Positions 32,463 to 41,367 of a stretch of DNA of 64,000 bases are shown here, one piece after another. The DNA is taken from positions 1 to 64,000 of the forward strand of contig NZ_FQZD01000013.1 of the NCBI RefSeq assembly GCF_900141835.1, written 5' to 3'. The stretch comes from Propionispora hippei DSM 15287. Its GTDB lineage: Bacteria > Bacillota > Negativicutes > Propionisporales > Propionisporaceae. A program made the translations under genes and the position numbers. Below the pieces are notes generated by a model, which did no database searches, was not told the DNA's origin, and was given only the letters and a program-made list of their open reading frames with translations. Every line of letters begins with the position of its first letter. Positions within the stretch are counted from its first letter, which is position 1.

Positions 32463-34415
32463 CTAAACATGACAATCATATAACTGCATCGACATGCGGC
32501 GCGGCGGATTTGTTCCCCCATCGCGCCCGGCAACCTCCTCCTTCTGCTTATCCTGCCATTCTTCATCAGGCACAAGTACTCCGTGACTCCTCACCCATTC
32601 ATCAATATCAGGCTGTCTGTTGTCTGAACCAAGGACAACATACCGGACCTGGTTACTTGCCACTAGCGCTTCTAACCTTTCCCCATCCAAAATCTTCTCT
32701 GAACCCATAAAGCCGCCATAAGTAATCACCGGCTCACCGGTCCCAAGAATAATCGGCGACGCCATATGCGCATTGGGTACGGCGACAATATATTTTTCTC
32801 CGTTTCTGTGGGACATCAGAAAAGCTTCCAGTTTTTCCGTAGCCATATTAAAACGGTTAGAAAAATTGGGCATATTCCCGGGATATTGTAACTGAGTTTG
32901 TAAATCAGGACCGGCAAAAGGAAACGCCGCATTTCCCGAGCCGTATAAAGCAGGCGTAAGCGACCAGGCCAAAGGAGCTGCCAATAGCACAATCACTCCC
33001 AGACCAATGACGTAGGAGTAATACCGGTGCTGTCGTCCTCTTTTTCCAGAAGCCTGCCAAATTAAGAGCAGTATAGCCAATAGCCCTATTCCGGCTACCA
33101 GTGGCAAAAGCCAGGACCGCCACTCCTCATAGCCGGCAATAAGCCATACCTGTCCAACTACACTTACAAATAAAGCTGCCGGCAGCAGATACCGTCTTTT
33201 TCCGTCGCTTGCGCTCCAGGTCGCAAACGTCACATAAGTAATTCCGACTAACGCGGCGATGGCCGGCGCCATCATAACCAAATAATAGCGGTGAGCGCCT
33301 TCGGCAATACTGAAAAAAATCATTTCGGGAATAAGCCAACAACCCCAAAAAATCATCTTGATCCTGCTGTTCTCAGGTAACGCCTGACGCTTAAACTGAT
33401 ACAACGAAATAACAATCCCGCTCAGGGCGAACGGTAAAAGCCAACTGATCTGCCCGCCCATTTGGTGATTAAACAGCCTAAACGGGCCGGGTACCCCGCT
33501 TTCACCGCCTTGCTGCCGCAGATTTTTCGGCGGAGCTCCGGCCATATTACCGGATACAATGCCGCCGTCAACAGAAGGTATGCCGCTTTGAAATCGCGGC
33601 CCATTGGGATTTCTTGCCTGCTCCGGTCTGCCAGGTGTGCGAATTCCATAGCCTAAAAAGTGGCCCAGACCGTTATAGCCCGTGGCAAGTTCAAGCTCTG
33701 AGTTTGTTTCGCTGCTGCCAACGTAAGGCCGGTCAGCCGGTGAAATACTATCCACTATTAAAAACCACGGCAAAGAGCTGGCGATTAAAACCAGTGTAGC
33801 CAGGAACAGGTGAATCAGTTTTGTTTTGAACCTTTTTCGTTCAACAAGCATGTAGGTAATATAAAAAGTCGGCAAAATCATAAAAGCTTCCAGGCTTTTT
33901 ATATTAAAACCAACCCCGATAAGAAAAAATGCTAATAAAAGTTTCTTTACATTCAACGTTTCAGCCGCCTGCAAAAATACAAGCACGGCAAACAGTATCG
34001 TCATAACCAGCAGCACATCGATCGTATTGTTGCGACTTGCTGCGACAAAAATCGGCGTAAACGCCAAAACAAGCGCTGAAAGCAACCCCGCCTCTTCACC
34101 ATGATACCGCTTAACCAGCACATACATCAAATATACCGATACCACACCGCCTAATGCCTGTGGTAAAATAATACTCCACCCGTGAAAACCAAAGATTTTC
34201 GCGCTTAAGGTCTGCAGCCAAAACCCCAGCGGTGGCTTATCAATAGTAATAAAACCGCCGGGATCGGAAGAAACAAAGAAAAAATTATGCCAGTTCATTA
34301 TCATACTCTTAACGCCGGCTGCATAATAAAGGTTAGCAAACCCCTCTTGGTCAAGCCGTACAAAATTTAATAAAACCGCCACTAACAGTACGAGTACTAT
34401 CCTTATCCGTTTCAA
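32463..34415 (-). CDS. ArnT-like family 39 glycosyltransferase (membrane)
   Basis: A 650-residue polytopic protein. The start is probably TTG 34415 (KRIRIVLVLLVAVLLNFVRL after the initiator), seven bases after GGGAGG; ATG 34430 overlaps that ribosome site. FVRLDQEGFANLYYAAGVKS carries the GT-C family acidic motif in the first extracytoplasmic loop. GFITIDKPPLGFWLQTLSAK is the DKPPL segment typical of ArnT/PMT family 39 enzymes. About a dozen helices follow, then a C-terminal soluble region (YIVAVPNAHMASPIILGTGE). Such enzymes transfer a sugar from a polyprenyl-phosphate donor to lipid, polymer or protein outside the membrane. A glycine- and asparagine-rich external loop is present near residues 270-310. 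Confidence 0.88.
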   Translation of the reverse strand: MKRIRIVLVLLVAVLLNFVRLDQEGFANLYYAAGVKSMIMNWHNFFFVSSDPGGFITIDKPPLGFWLQTLSAKIFGFHGWSIILPQALGGVVSVYLMYVLVKRYHGEEAGLLSALVLAFTPIFVAASRNNTIDVLLVMTILFAVLVFLQAAETLNVKKLLLAFFLIGVGFNIKSLEAFMILPTFYITYMLVERKRFKTKLIHLFLATLVLIASSLPWFLIVDSISPADRPYVGSSETNSELELATGYNGLGHFLGYGIRTPGRPEQARNPNGPRFQSGIPSVDGGIVSGNMAGAPPKNLRQQGGESGVPGPFRLFNHQMGGQISWLLPFALSGIVISLYQFKRQALPENSRIKMIFWGCWLIPEMIFFSIAEGAHRYYLVMMAPAIAALVGITYVTFATWSASDGKRRYLLPAALFVSVVGQVWLIAGYEEWRSWLLPLVAGIGLLAILLLIWQASGKRGRQHRYYSYVIGLGVIVLLAAPLAWSLTPALYGSGNAAFPFAGPDLQTQLQYPGNMPNFSNRFNMATEKLEAFLMSHRNGEKYIVAVPNAHMASPIILGTGEPVITYGGFMGSEKILDGERLEALVASNQVRYVVLGSDNRQPDIDEWVRSHGVLVPDEEWQDKQKEEVAGRDGGTNPPRRMSMQLYDCHV

Positions 34416-34778
34416 GCTGTTTCCTCCCATAGTTTAAACTTAGCCGGTGCTCCACCAAGGGTCTGTCATTGTTCTTTATCCCATGCAAGCCGCTATTATG
34501 AATAATGCCCGGCAGAGCCAAACCAATAATCGTATTAAGACTTCGCTGATTTCACAGTTTCATTATTAATAGTATTTGTGACAAAAGAATGAAAAACGGT
34601 GATAAGCTTCCCGGAATCCATCTATTATTTTATTTAGTCACTCTTTTTCCAAGATATTAACGCATTCTATTTATCTGAAATATAACTGTTCTTTATTACT
34701 GCAGCCTGAAATTACGATTACCGCCTACTACTCAGTTCCTCCATGGTATATAATGGGAAAATAAAGGAGGAATCACCT
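34416..34778. other. Intergenic promoter region
   Basis: About 360 bp separating the divergent glycosyltransferase and oxidoreductase genes. TATAAT (34749-34754) is a likely -10 for the gene at 34779; no good -35, operator or RNA element was identified. Confidence 0.45.
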
Positions 34779-35684
34779 ATGAAAATCGGGATTATAGGCC
34801 TGGGTAATATCGCTCAAAAAGCATACCTACCGGTAATAACGGCCAGGCCGGGCCTGGAACTGGTACTTTGCACCAGAAACCCTGTTGTTTTATCGTCCAT
34901 AGCAAAAAAATATCGCATTTCGCAAACTGTACAAACATTGGATGAACTGATTGCTTCCGGCGTAGAGGCTGCTTTTGTTCATACCGCCACCGAAAGCCAC
35001 AAGGAAATAATCACTACACTCTTATCAAACAGCATTCATGTTTATGTGGACAAACCTATTGCGTATTATTATAAAGAAGCTGTTGAACTGTCTGAACTGG
35101 CACTTCACCAAAAGAAAATTCTCCTGACCGGCTTCAACCGCCGTTTTGCTCCTATGTACGCCAAACTCAAACAACAAGCGGCCCCGCAACTTATCATGAT
35201 GCAAAAAAACCGCTCCGCAGAACCGGATGAAATACGGCATTTTATCTTCGACGACTTCATTCACGTAGTAGATACGCTCCGCTATCTCTTTGGTACATCA
35301 CCAGATACGGTCTCTGTACGTGGTTTAACCGCAAACGGTAAACTGTCCCATATCGTTCTGGAACTTTCCGGCCAGCATCGTACCGCCTTGGGCATTATGA
35401 ACCGGACCAGCGGTATCAATGAGGAAATTCTCGAATATATGTGCTCCGGTCAGAAATTCACCGTCACCGATTTACAGCAAACACGCCATACGACACAAAA
35501 TACCGAGCAATATTTAAAATACAAGGACTGGGATACGATCCTATACCGGCGGGGTTTCGAACAGATTATCGACCATTTCCTACACTGCGTAATAAACAGC
35601 CAGCCGCCAGCCATAGCTCCGGAAGATGCGCTGGCAACGCATGAGCTTTGCGAGAATATTGTAGAGCAGCTTATCAAAAAATAA
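34779..35684 (+). CDS. Gfo/Idh/MocA-family oxidoreductase
   Basis: A 301-residue NAD(P)-dependent dehydrogenase. The start ATG 34779 (MKIGIIGLGNIAQKAYLPVI) has GGAGG upstream. GLGNIAQ is the Rossmann loop and EAAFVHTATESHKEI the usual HxxTxxxxH segment. VYVDKPIAYYYKEAVELSEL contains the conserved Lys-Pro (EKP-type, here DKP) and DFIHVVDTLRYLFG the catalytic His region of the C-terminal domain. The substrate is usually a sugar, inositol or related polyol and is not determined here. It stands alone on the plus strand; DUF2157 genes follow after ~145 bp. Confidence 0.9.
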   Translation: MKIGIIGLGNIAQKAYLPVITARPGLELVLCTRNPVVLSSIAKKYRISQTVQTLDELIASGVEAAFVHTATESHKEIITTLLSNSIHVYVDKPIAYYYKEAVELSELALHQKKILLTGFNRRFAPMYAKLKQQAAPQLIMMQKNRSAEPDEIRHFIFDDFIHVVDTLRYLFGTSPDTVSVRGLTANGKLSHIVLELSGQHRTALGIMNRTSGINEEILEYMCSGQKFTVTDLQQTRHTTQNTEQYLKYKDWDTILYRRGFEQIIDHFLHCVINSQPPAIAPEDALATHELCENIVEQLIKK

Positions 35685-35829
35685 AAAGATACCTCCTGAA
35701 AGATTGCAGCGAGGAGCTCACCTTTTCACTGCTTAATCCTGATCATCTGCCTGACAGGCAATCCGCTGTTTTGAGGAACCGTTAGGCATAATACCTGCGT
35801 AGAAATTACTAGTAGGAGAAGAATCATCT

Positions 35830-37128
35830 ATGAGCAAAAAAGCCATTGAATGGTTGTACCGGGAGTTGCCCGGTCTGGTTGAAAAGGGCATCTTAACGCC
35901 GGAGGCAGCCGAAAATTTAAGACATCATTACGGGGCACCGGATGTTACGCTGGGAAGGCGTACGGTGCTACTACTCTTCGGAGTGATTGGCACTATATTA
36001 GTAGGGCTGGGCATCATTTTGATTTTTGGGCACAATTGGGAGAATCTGAGCAGAATTACCCGTTTGCTAATAGCAGTCGGATTATTGTTGCTTTCGCAAA
36101 TCATTTCGGGATTTACCCTATACCGGAAACAAGACAGCCTGATTTGGCGTGAATCAGCCGGTACTTTCCAATTTTTAATGATTGGCGCAGCCATGGCCAT
36201 AATTGGGCAAACCTATCACCTGACCGAAGATACCGATGCGTTTTTGCGTACCTGGCTGATCTTATCTTCACCGGTCATTTATCTGTTGCATTCGCGCAGT
36301 GCCGGCATTTTTTATACTCTTGGCCTTACCTTCTGGACTGTCAGCGGTCCTTTCAGCCTTGAGGCGCAGTGGCCTTGGCTGCTGTTGTTATCAAGCCTGG
36401 TCTTGCCGCATTACTACCGGTTAATTAATCAAGAACGCTATGCCAATACCACCGTCATAGCCTGCTGGGTCGCCAATGTTTGCTTTTATATTGCTTTTAC
36501 AGCCGTATTTAACCGCTTCCTTGACCACTTTGGTCTGCTGACTTATGGCGCCTTATTTTCGTGTAATGTATTGATTGGCCGCTTATGGTTTTCCCGTCAA
36601 ACCGGCGGCTGGCCCATGCCGTTCCAGGGAATCGGTTTAACCGGAATAACCGTACTCCTCTTTTTTCTGACCTTCCATAGCTCCGTAAGACAGCTTTCCA
36701 TGCCTGCTACTCCTTTTCTAACTGAGACCAGCTTGGTCATTGTTGTGCTGTTCCTGCTGCTTTACATGCAGGGCCTGTTTATCCGCCGTATGGACTGGCG
36801 AAAGGATCTGCCGCTTTTATTAGCGCCCTTCATCATTGCCGGCGGCTATCTGCTCAATCTGGCTGATCCGGGCGGGATGGCTACCACGATATTAGCTAAT
36901 ATTTTTTTTCTTTTTATCAGTCTGCACACTATTCGCGCCGGGGTTTACCGGCAGCATTTGGGATTGGTTAATGCCGGTATGCTGCTACTGACAGCCATCA
37001 TCGCCGCCCGTTTCCTGGATATCGATTTCAGCTTTATTGTCCGAGGCCTGGTCTTTATGCTATTGGGTATTGCCTTTTTAGGGACCAATCTCTATCTGGT
37101 ACGGCGCAAAGGAGGTGGCAAACTATGA
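35830..37128 (+). CDS. DUF2157 membrane protein
   Basis: A 432-residue protein. The soluble N-terminus (WLYRELPGLVEKGILTPEAA ENLRHHYG) followed by about ten hydrophobic helices (VLLLFGVIGTILVGLGIILI, FGHNWENLSRITRLLIAVGL) is the DUF2157 pattern: W-x-xxGxIt...L and xFxNW around helix 2. Function is unknown; the family is often paired with GDYXXLXY proteins, exactly as here, where the next gene starts inside its stop codon (ATGA overlap at 37125). The start ATG has GGAG upstream. Confidence 0.9.
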   Translation: MSKKAIEWLYRELPGLVEKGILTPEAAENLRHHYGAPDVTLGRRTVLLLFGVIGTILVGLGIILIFGHNWENLSRITRLLIAVGLLLLSQIISGFTLYRKQDSLIWRESAGTFQFLMIGAAMAIIGQTYHLTEDTDAFLRTWLILSSPVIYLLHSRSAGIFYTLGLTFWTVSGPFSLEAQWPWLLLLSSLVLPHYYRLINQERYANTTVIACWVANVCFYIAFTAVFNRFLDHFGLLTYGALFSCNVLIGRLWFSRQTGGWPMPFQGIGLTGITVLLFFLTFHSSVRQLSMPATPFLTETSLVIVVLFLLLYMQGLFIRRMDWRKDLPLLLAPFIIAGGYLLNLADPGGMATTILANIFFLFISLHTIRAGVYRQHLGLVNAGMLLLTAIIAARFLDIDFSFIVRGLVFMLLGIAFLGTNLYLVRRKGGGKL

Positions 37129-37670
37129 GGCAGCAAATCCGCCTGCTGTTATTTGTCGCTGCTGCTATTTTACAATTAGCAACGCCGCTTTATATGGCCT
37201 GGCACTGGGAAAACATTCTGCAAACCGGCGAAACCTTTTATTGGAAAACGGCTCCGGTTGATCCTTATGATACCTTCAAAGGACGCTATATGGATTTGCG
37301 CTTCCAGCAAGCAACCGTCACCCGGCCAGATCATACAGCATGGCGTTATGGCCAGACCGCTTATGCCTTGATTGACCGCGACAGCCAAAATCATGCCTAT
37401 ATTAGCGGCATCAGTCATTCCGTACCTTCCAACGCGGTTTACCTCCAAGTGAAAGTCAGTTATATCCAGGATGATACGATTCATATCGAGCTCCCCTTCA
37501 AGCGCTATTACCTGCCGGAAGATTTGACTTCTGCCGCCGAGAACGCTTACCGTAAGCATGTCGGAGAAGCTACCGTAGCTGCTGTTCGTATCAAAGACGG
37601 TTATGGCGTGATCGAACAACTCTATATCAAGGGTCAACCCCTTTCCGAATTTCTGCAAAACCAGAAATAG
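37125..37670 (+). CDS. GDYXXLXY-domain protein
   Basis: A 181-residue protein with an N-terminal membrane anchor (LLLFVAAAILQLATPLYMAW). The motif region reads PVDPYDTFKGRYMDLRFQQA, a variant of GDYXXLXY with Arg for Asp and Phe for Tyr. A beta-rich domain outside the membrane follows, ending LYIKGQPLSEFLQN. It overlaps the DUF2157 gene by four bases, so both are coupled, and the pair is probably a membrane complex of unknown role. Confidence 0.9.
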   Translation: MRQQIRLLLFVAAAILQLATPLYMAWHWENILQTGETFYWKTAPVDPYDTFKGRYMDLRFQQATVTRPDHTAWRYGQTAYALIDRDSQNHAYISGISHSVPSNAVYLQVKVSYIQDDTIHIELPFKRYYLPEDLTSAAENAYRKHVGEATVAAVRIKDGYGVIEQLYIKGQPLSEFLQNQK

Positions 37671-37674
37671 CATA

Positions 37675-37720
37675 AAAATAAGCCAAAGGCCCGGTTCGTA
37701 TGGGGTTTTGGCTTATTTTT
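37675..37720 (+). terminator. Terminator after DUF2157/GDYXXLXY pair
   Basis: AAAATAAGCCAAA-GCCC pairs with GGGG-TTTTGGCTTATTTTT, directly after the stop codon. Confidence 0.85.
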
Positions 37721-37906
37721 CATTTAGAAAGTATTATTCGGCTCCACAATATTGATAAGTAATTTTCCTATATGATTATGATATGGTTTAGATAAAATTT
37801 CATCCTCTTTTTTAGCTTCTCACCATCCACTAGGTTAATTCTGTTTATTAACGCTACAGAAAACTCCATATTGCTTCATACTATTAAAATTCCTATATAC
37901 AACCAC

Positions 37907-37946
37907 AAAACTCCTGCCACATTAATGTAAAATTCAGTAGGAGTTT
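37907..37946 (-). terminator. Weak hairpin downstream of the WG-repeat gene
   Basis: AAAACTCCT pairs with AGGAGTTT across a ~22-nt loop. It is a possible terminator for the minus-strand WG-repeat gene. The rest of 37721-38042 holds nothing I recognise. Confidence 0.4.
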
Positions 37947-38042
37947 CCTCTTAAAGCTCCGTGAAAAAATGCCGCAATCGTTACTCTGATTTAAAGATTA
38001 TGCTTCCCCAGTTATCCTGTCACCTTTTACTATCACGATTAA

Positions 38043-39044
38043 CTATTTTGTAATTTGCCACCTTACATTACCATGCTTATCAATATATCCAAAGCCAACA
38101 TCCTTATACTTATAATCATCTTCACCAAATCCCGGCCTCTTATCATATATTCGGGCAAAACCATCACGAAAATCATCAACATAAGCAAATGTGGGGTCAA
38201 TCACCATTTTACTGTTCTTATCAATAAATCCATATTTTCCTTCCACCTCGACCCGGGCAAGCCCTTCTGAAAAACTATATGTCCAACTATATTGAGGAGG
38301 AATTACCAAACTTCCTTGATGATCAATAAAACCACTTTGGCCCAAAGTTATTGTTACCGGAGCCAGTCCGTCAGAGAATTCCCTTGCAGTGAAATATTTA
38401 GCCTCTATTACATAGTGCCCTTCTTTATCAATGTAGCCCCAGCGAAAGCCTGTTGCCTCCGAAGATACCGGAGCAAGTCCTTCTTTGAAATTACCTGCCG
38501 ACCTGAATTGACACTCAATAACTTCCGTCCCATTTGGGTCGATATACCCGTACTTAATATTATTTAATTTCTCCATAATAGTATTTCCGTCACGTTTTGC
38601 GACTACGGCCAATCCCTCGGAAAAATCTTCAGCCGCATCATACTTAAATGGAATAACCAGTTGTTTTTTATCGATATATCCGTATTTTGCTCCCTGCCTT
38701 ACAACAGCTAGCCCTTCTGAAAACTCCCTAACCTCATCAACATTTCTTAACGTACCAACTATTTCCCCTTTTGTATTGATCATACCCCAAAATCCTGGCT
38801 GAATTTGAACTGCAGCAACACCTTCGGAAAATCTTTTGGCCTGTAAATAAACAGGTGGGATTACAACATGACCATCAGCATCGCCATAACCATATTTACC
38901 ATCTTGTTTGATAATGTAAAGTGGACTCTCGTAACCAGCAGCATCGACTAATACATATGTACTTACTAATAGAAGCACAGATGTCACCAAGACAAGCAGT
39001 TGTAACTTACGGATGCCACTCCATAAGTCCATACTCTTTTCCAT
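38043..39044 (-). CDS. WG-repeat protein with N-terminal membrane anchor
   Basis: A 333-residue protein. Residues ~12-34 (LQLLVLVTSVLLLVSTYVLV) form a signal anchor. The rest is about seven WG-type repeats of 35-40 residues, each with a G[YF]IDxxGxxVIPxxY strand pair and an F-S-E-G-L-A-x-V segment (e.g. FIDKNSKMVIDPTFAYVDDF). The repeats form a beta-propeller or solenoid exposed outside the membrane. Such KWG/WG proteins are common in Bacillota and of unknown role. The start ATG 39044 has GGAGGGAATG upstream. Confidence 0.9.
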   Translation of the reverse strand: MEKSMDLWSGIRKLQLLVLVTSVLLLVSTYVLVDAAGYESPLYIIKQDGKYGYGDADGHVVIPPVYLQAKRFSEGVAAVQIQPGFWGMINTKGEIVGTLRNVDEVREFSEGLAVVRQGAKYGYIDKKQLVIPFKYDAAEDFSEGLAVVAKRDGNTIMEKLNNIKYGYIDPNGTEVIECQFRSAGNFKEGLAPVSSEATGFRWGYIDKEGHYVIEAKYFTAREFSDGLAPVTITLGQSGFIDHQGSLVIPPQYSWTYSFSEGLARVEVEGKYGFIDKNSKMVIDPTFAYVDDFRDGFARIYDKRPGFGEDDYKYKDVGFGYIDKHGNVRWQITK

Positions 39045-39242
39045 CTCTCATCATTCCCTCCATAATTTAACAGAAATTACATAGAGAATCTTTTGAGAAT
39101 CACTTCCCCATTCCTTCTGCCAAATACAAAATAATATAACTTCAGTATTATCTTTAGGTTGTTCCCAAACAATCAGCCGCTGGCATGATCGTTTTAGCAA
39201 CAAGCCGATTTACTATACATCATCCACTCAATAGAAGAATAA

Positions 39243-39273
39243 GCCCTAAACCAAATTCGACCTGGTTTAGGGC
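39243..39273 (-). terminator. Terminator of SorC-linked operon
   Basis: GCCCTAAACCA pairs perfectly with TGGTTTAGGGC around a 9-nt loop, 33 bp after the last gene of the 43.9-39.3 kb operon. Confidence 0.8.
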
Positions 39274-39306
39274 CTTTATGTATTAATTTAAGTTCATCAA
39301 TAAGTC

Positions 39307-40203
39307 TTAAGAGATAACTCCCAATATCACAAAGCTCCACGAAGCAATGATGATCGCCGGCATATCCAAATGAGTATCCACATGGGTATTTACAAATCTT
39401 TGGACATATTCTCCGGTTATGACAGCTAATATGCCAAATACGGCAGCAATCCAGACATTGCCAAAAGCTAACGCTGCATACCCGGCAACCATGGAAACAT
39501 GGTGAGACACCGGAAACTCTAACCCAAAGTACAAGAAGATGAGCGATACCGCGCTTATAGCAAAGCCAAAGCTGCTGATGTTCAATAATATGACGGCATA
39601 CGCTACAACAGCCGATAAAGCAAAGCCCCAAATGGCATTAAACATCAGCACGGTCCCGGTAAAATTAAACCTTCTTTCATTTTCTGGAAAAGCGCCGGTC
39701 AGCCCGGAACGCCCAAATACCAAACGGCATATGACACCAAAGGTGGCAACGGTTAAGGCAATAGTATCAATTCGGGCTACAGCCGGAAGATTAAAGGTCA
39801 GCGAGTAAAAATCATTCAACAAATAGCCGAGAATCCCGAAAACACCCCCAACCAGAAGCATAACCGGATCCTTAATTTTAAATAAAGGAATTGTTGTGTC
39901 CGCTCCGTTGACGTCGGGCAAAGTGCCCGCTGAGACAACTTTTTCTGCCGCTGCTTGTTTTTCAACAGCATTTTTTCTCCCTACATATGCAGCTGCCGCA
40001 ACTCCACCGACAAACGCAATGTGGGGACCAAAAAAAGGACCAAAGGCAACCTGGGTTAAAATAACATTCCCACCACCTGAAACAGCTATTACAATTCCTG
40101 TTAGTGCAAGTATTCCCGTAAAAATGAACGCGGTTGTACCACCAATCAGAGCACCGAAAACGCCGCCGCCAAAAGCCGCTACTAAAGTGATTGCCAAACT
40201 CAT
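39307..40203 (-). CDS. Multi-pass membrane protein of a carbohydrate operon
   Basis: A 298-residue protein of about eight hydrophobic segments, very rich in Gly and Ala. The N-terminal half (AAFGGGVFGALIGGTTAFIF, VAFGPFFGPHIAFVGGVAAA AYVGRKN) is followed by a charged linker (residues ~75-100) and a second membrane half with LVGGVFGILGYLLNDFY and YFGLEFPVSHHVSMVAGYAA. It is the last gene of the ADH-kinase-DeoC-EIIB-like operon and follows the EIIB-like gene closely. It is not the sorbitol EIIC (SrlA) nor the SrlE membrane part as far as I can judge, nor a DUF4310/4311 protein. By context it is the transporter of the system. The start ATG has GGGGGAAGG upstream. Confidence 0.65.
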   Translation of the reverse strand: MSLAITLVAAFGGGVFGALIGGTTAFIFTGILALTGIVIAVSGGGNVILTQVAFGPFFGPHIAFVGGVAAAAYVGRKNAVEKQAAAEKVVSAGTLPDVNGADTTIPLFKIKDPVMLLVGGVFGILGYLLNDFYSLTFNLPAVARIDTIALTVATFGVICRLVFGRSGLTGAFPENERRFNFTGTVLMFNAIWGFALSAVVAYAVILLNISSFGFAISAVSLIFLYFGLEFPVSHHVSMVAGYAALAFGNVWIAAVFGILAVITGEYVQRFVNTHVDTHLDMPAIIIASWSFVILGVIS

Positions 40204-40276
40204 TGGCCTTCCCCCTCTTTAAAGTTTAGTTGATAACTCACTGACCTCGAGTCGGGTATAACCATCATGAACTATA

Positions 40277-40657
40277 TTAGTCTTTTAAGAGAGATATTTC
40301 ATCAACACTAACTCCCGATACGTACATATTAGCTGTCATAAATTCAGATAAAGGGCCGCTTTTTCCGGTAGGCACTAAATTGATCGTAGGAATTCCTTTA
40401 CGTGGGTATACCCCGCTTCGCAGGGAACCGCCGCAGTCGATAACGGCCACCGCCATTTCTTCCTCCTGCACCCTGTATCTAAATCCGTTCACAGCTTCCA
40501 TGCCTGTCAATTCGCAAATTTTATCGACCACTTCCGGACGATCCCCACCAGCAATCAGGTACATAATTTTATGTTGTTTTTCCGTCGGAGTAATCGTTAA
40601 TGGCCCGCCAAAGCCACCATTACTGCTCTTCACTACAATACTTCTATAATTGCCCAT
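40277..40657 (-). CDS. Stand-alone EIIB-like domain of glucitol/sorbitol PTS family
   Basis: A 126-residue soluble protein. VKSSNGGFGGPLTITPTEKQ HKIMYLIAGG, KICELTGMEAVNGFR, VAVIDCGGSLRSGVYPRKGI PTINL and GKSGPLSEFMTANMYVSGV match the N-terminal EIIB domain of SrlE (glucitol/sorbitol PTS). Cys75 in IDCGG is kept, whereas a second Cys common in the family (LRCG) is Ser here. In SrlE this domain is fused to membrane helices; here it is a separate protein next to an unrelated membrane protein. No EIIA gene is in the operon. It may accept phosphate from a distant EIIA or have lost phosphotransfer. The start ATG has GGAGGAGG upstream. Confidence 0.8.
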   Translation of the reverse strand: MGNYRSIVVKSSNGGFGGPLTITPTEKQHKIMYLIAGGDRPEVVDKICELTGMEAVNGFRYRVQEEEMAVAVIDCGGSLRSGVYPRKGIPTINLVPTGKSGPLSEFMTANMYVSGVSVDEISLLKD

Positions 40658-40689
40658 TGCCCAAACCTCCTCCTCATCGTTGCCACCGT

Positions 40690-41349
40690 TTATGACAATA
40701 TTTTCTCCATAATAACCACACCATTGGAGGATCCCAAACGGTTTGCACCTGCCTCAATAAGTGTAAGCACATCCTCCAGACTCCTTATTCCGCCACTGGC
40801 TTTTACCCCGACTTCATTTCCTACCGTCCGGCGCATTAAGGCAACATCGGCAATCGTAGCGCCCCCTGTCGAAAACCCTGTTGACGTTTTGACAAAATCC
40901 GCCCCTGCTTCTTTAGCCAATTCACAGGCTTTGATTTTTTCCGCATCCGTAAGTAATGCTGTTTCAATAATTACCTTGACCAGCGCTTTTCCCGTTGCCG
41001 CCCCAGTCACCGATTGAATGTCCGCTTTAACAGCCTGGTAATTACCGTTTTTTAATTCACCGATATTAATAACCATATCAACTTCTTCGGCCCCATCTTC
41101 AATCGCTTGTCTTACCTCAGCCACTTTAATTCCGGTTACTGAAGCTCCGAGCGGAAATCCAATAACGGTACAGGTCTTCACATCCGTACCGGCAAGACAT
41201 TGCGCTGCCGTTTTCACCCAATACGGGTTCACACAGACAGACATAAAATGATGAGCTGCCGCTTCTTTGCAAAGCGCCGTTATTTGCTTCTCTGTTGCAT
41301 CAGCTCTCAGCAAGGTATGATCTACGTATTTATTCAAATTGGCAATCAT
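40690..41349 (-). CDS. deoC: Deoxyribose-phosphate aldolase (canonical DeoC)
   Basis: A 219-residue class I aldolase with the full DeoC signature: [47 protein letters not shown] (the catalytic Asp), [17 protein letters not shown] (the Schiff-base Lys) and [16 protein letters not shown] (the second Lys). It cleaves 2-deoxyribose-5-phosphate to glyceraldehyde-3-phosphate and acetaldehyde, or does the same chemistry on a related phosphorylated sugar. It lies between the FGGY kinase and the EIIB-like gene in one operon. A second, divergent family member lies at 49439-50176. Confidence 0.93.
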   Translation of the reverse strand: MIANLNKYVDHTLLRADATEKQITALCKEAAAHHFMSVCVNPYWVKTAAQCLAGTDVKTCTVIGFPLGASVTGIKVAEVRQAIEDGAEEVDMVINIGELKNGNYQAVKADIQSVTGAATGKALVKVIIETALLTDAEKIKACELAKEAGADFVKTSTGFSTGGATIADVALMRRTVGNEVGVKASGGIRSLEDVLTLIEAGANRLGSSNGVVIMEKILS

Positions 41350-41367
41350 CTGGTCCCCTTCTTTCTT

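Noticed and set aside
39194-39631. 145-codon minus-strand frame in another phase of the membrane protein gene
   Set aside because: Cys/Trp/His-rich out-of-frame shadow of the 39307-40203 gene that also crosses its terminator.
40277-40657. EIIB-like protein lacking any phospho-Cys
   Set aside because: On checking, the Cys in IDCGG (residue 75) is present; only the second family Cys is replaced by Ser, so loss of phosphotransfer cannot be claimed.
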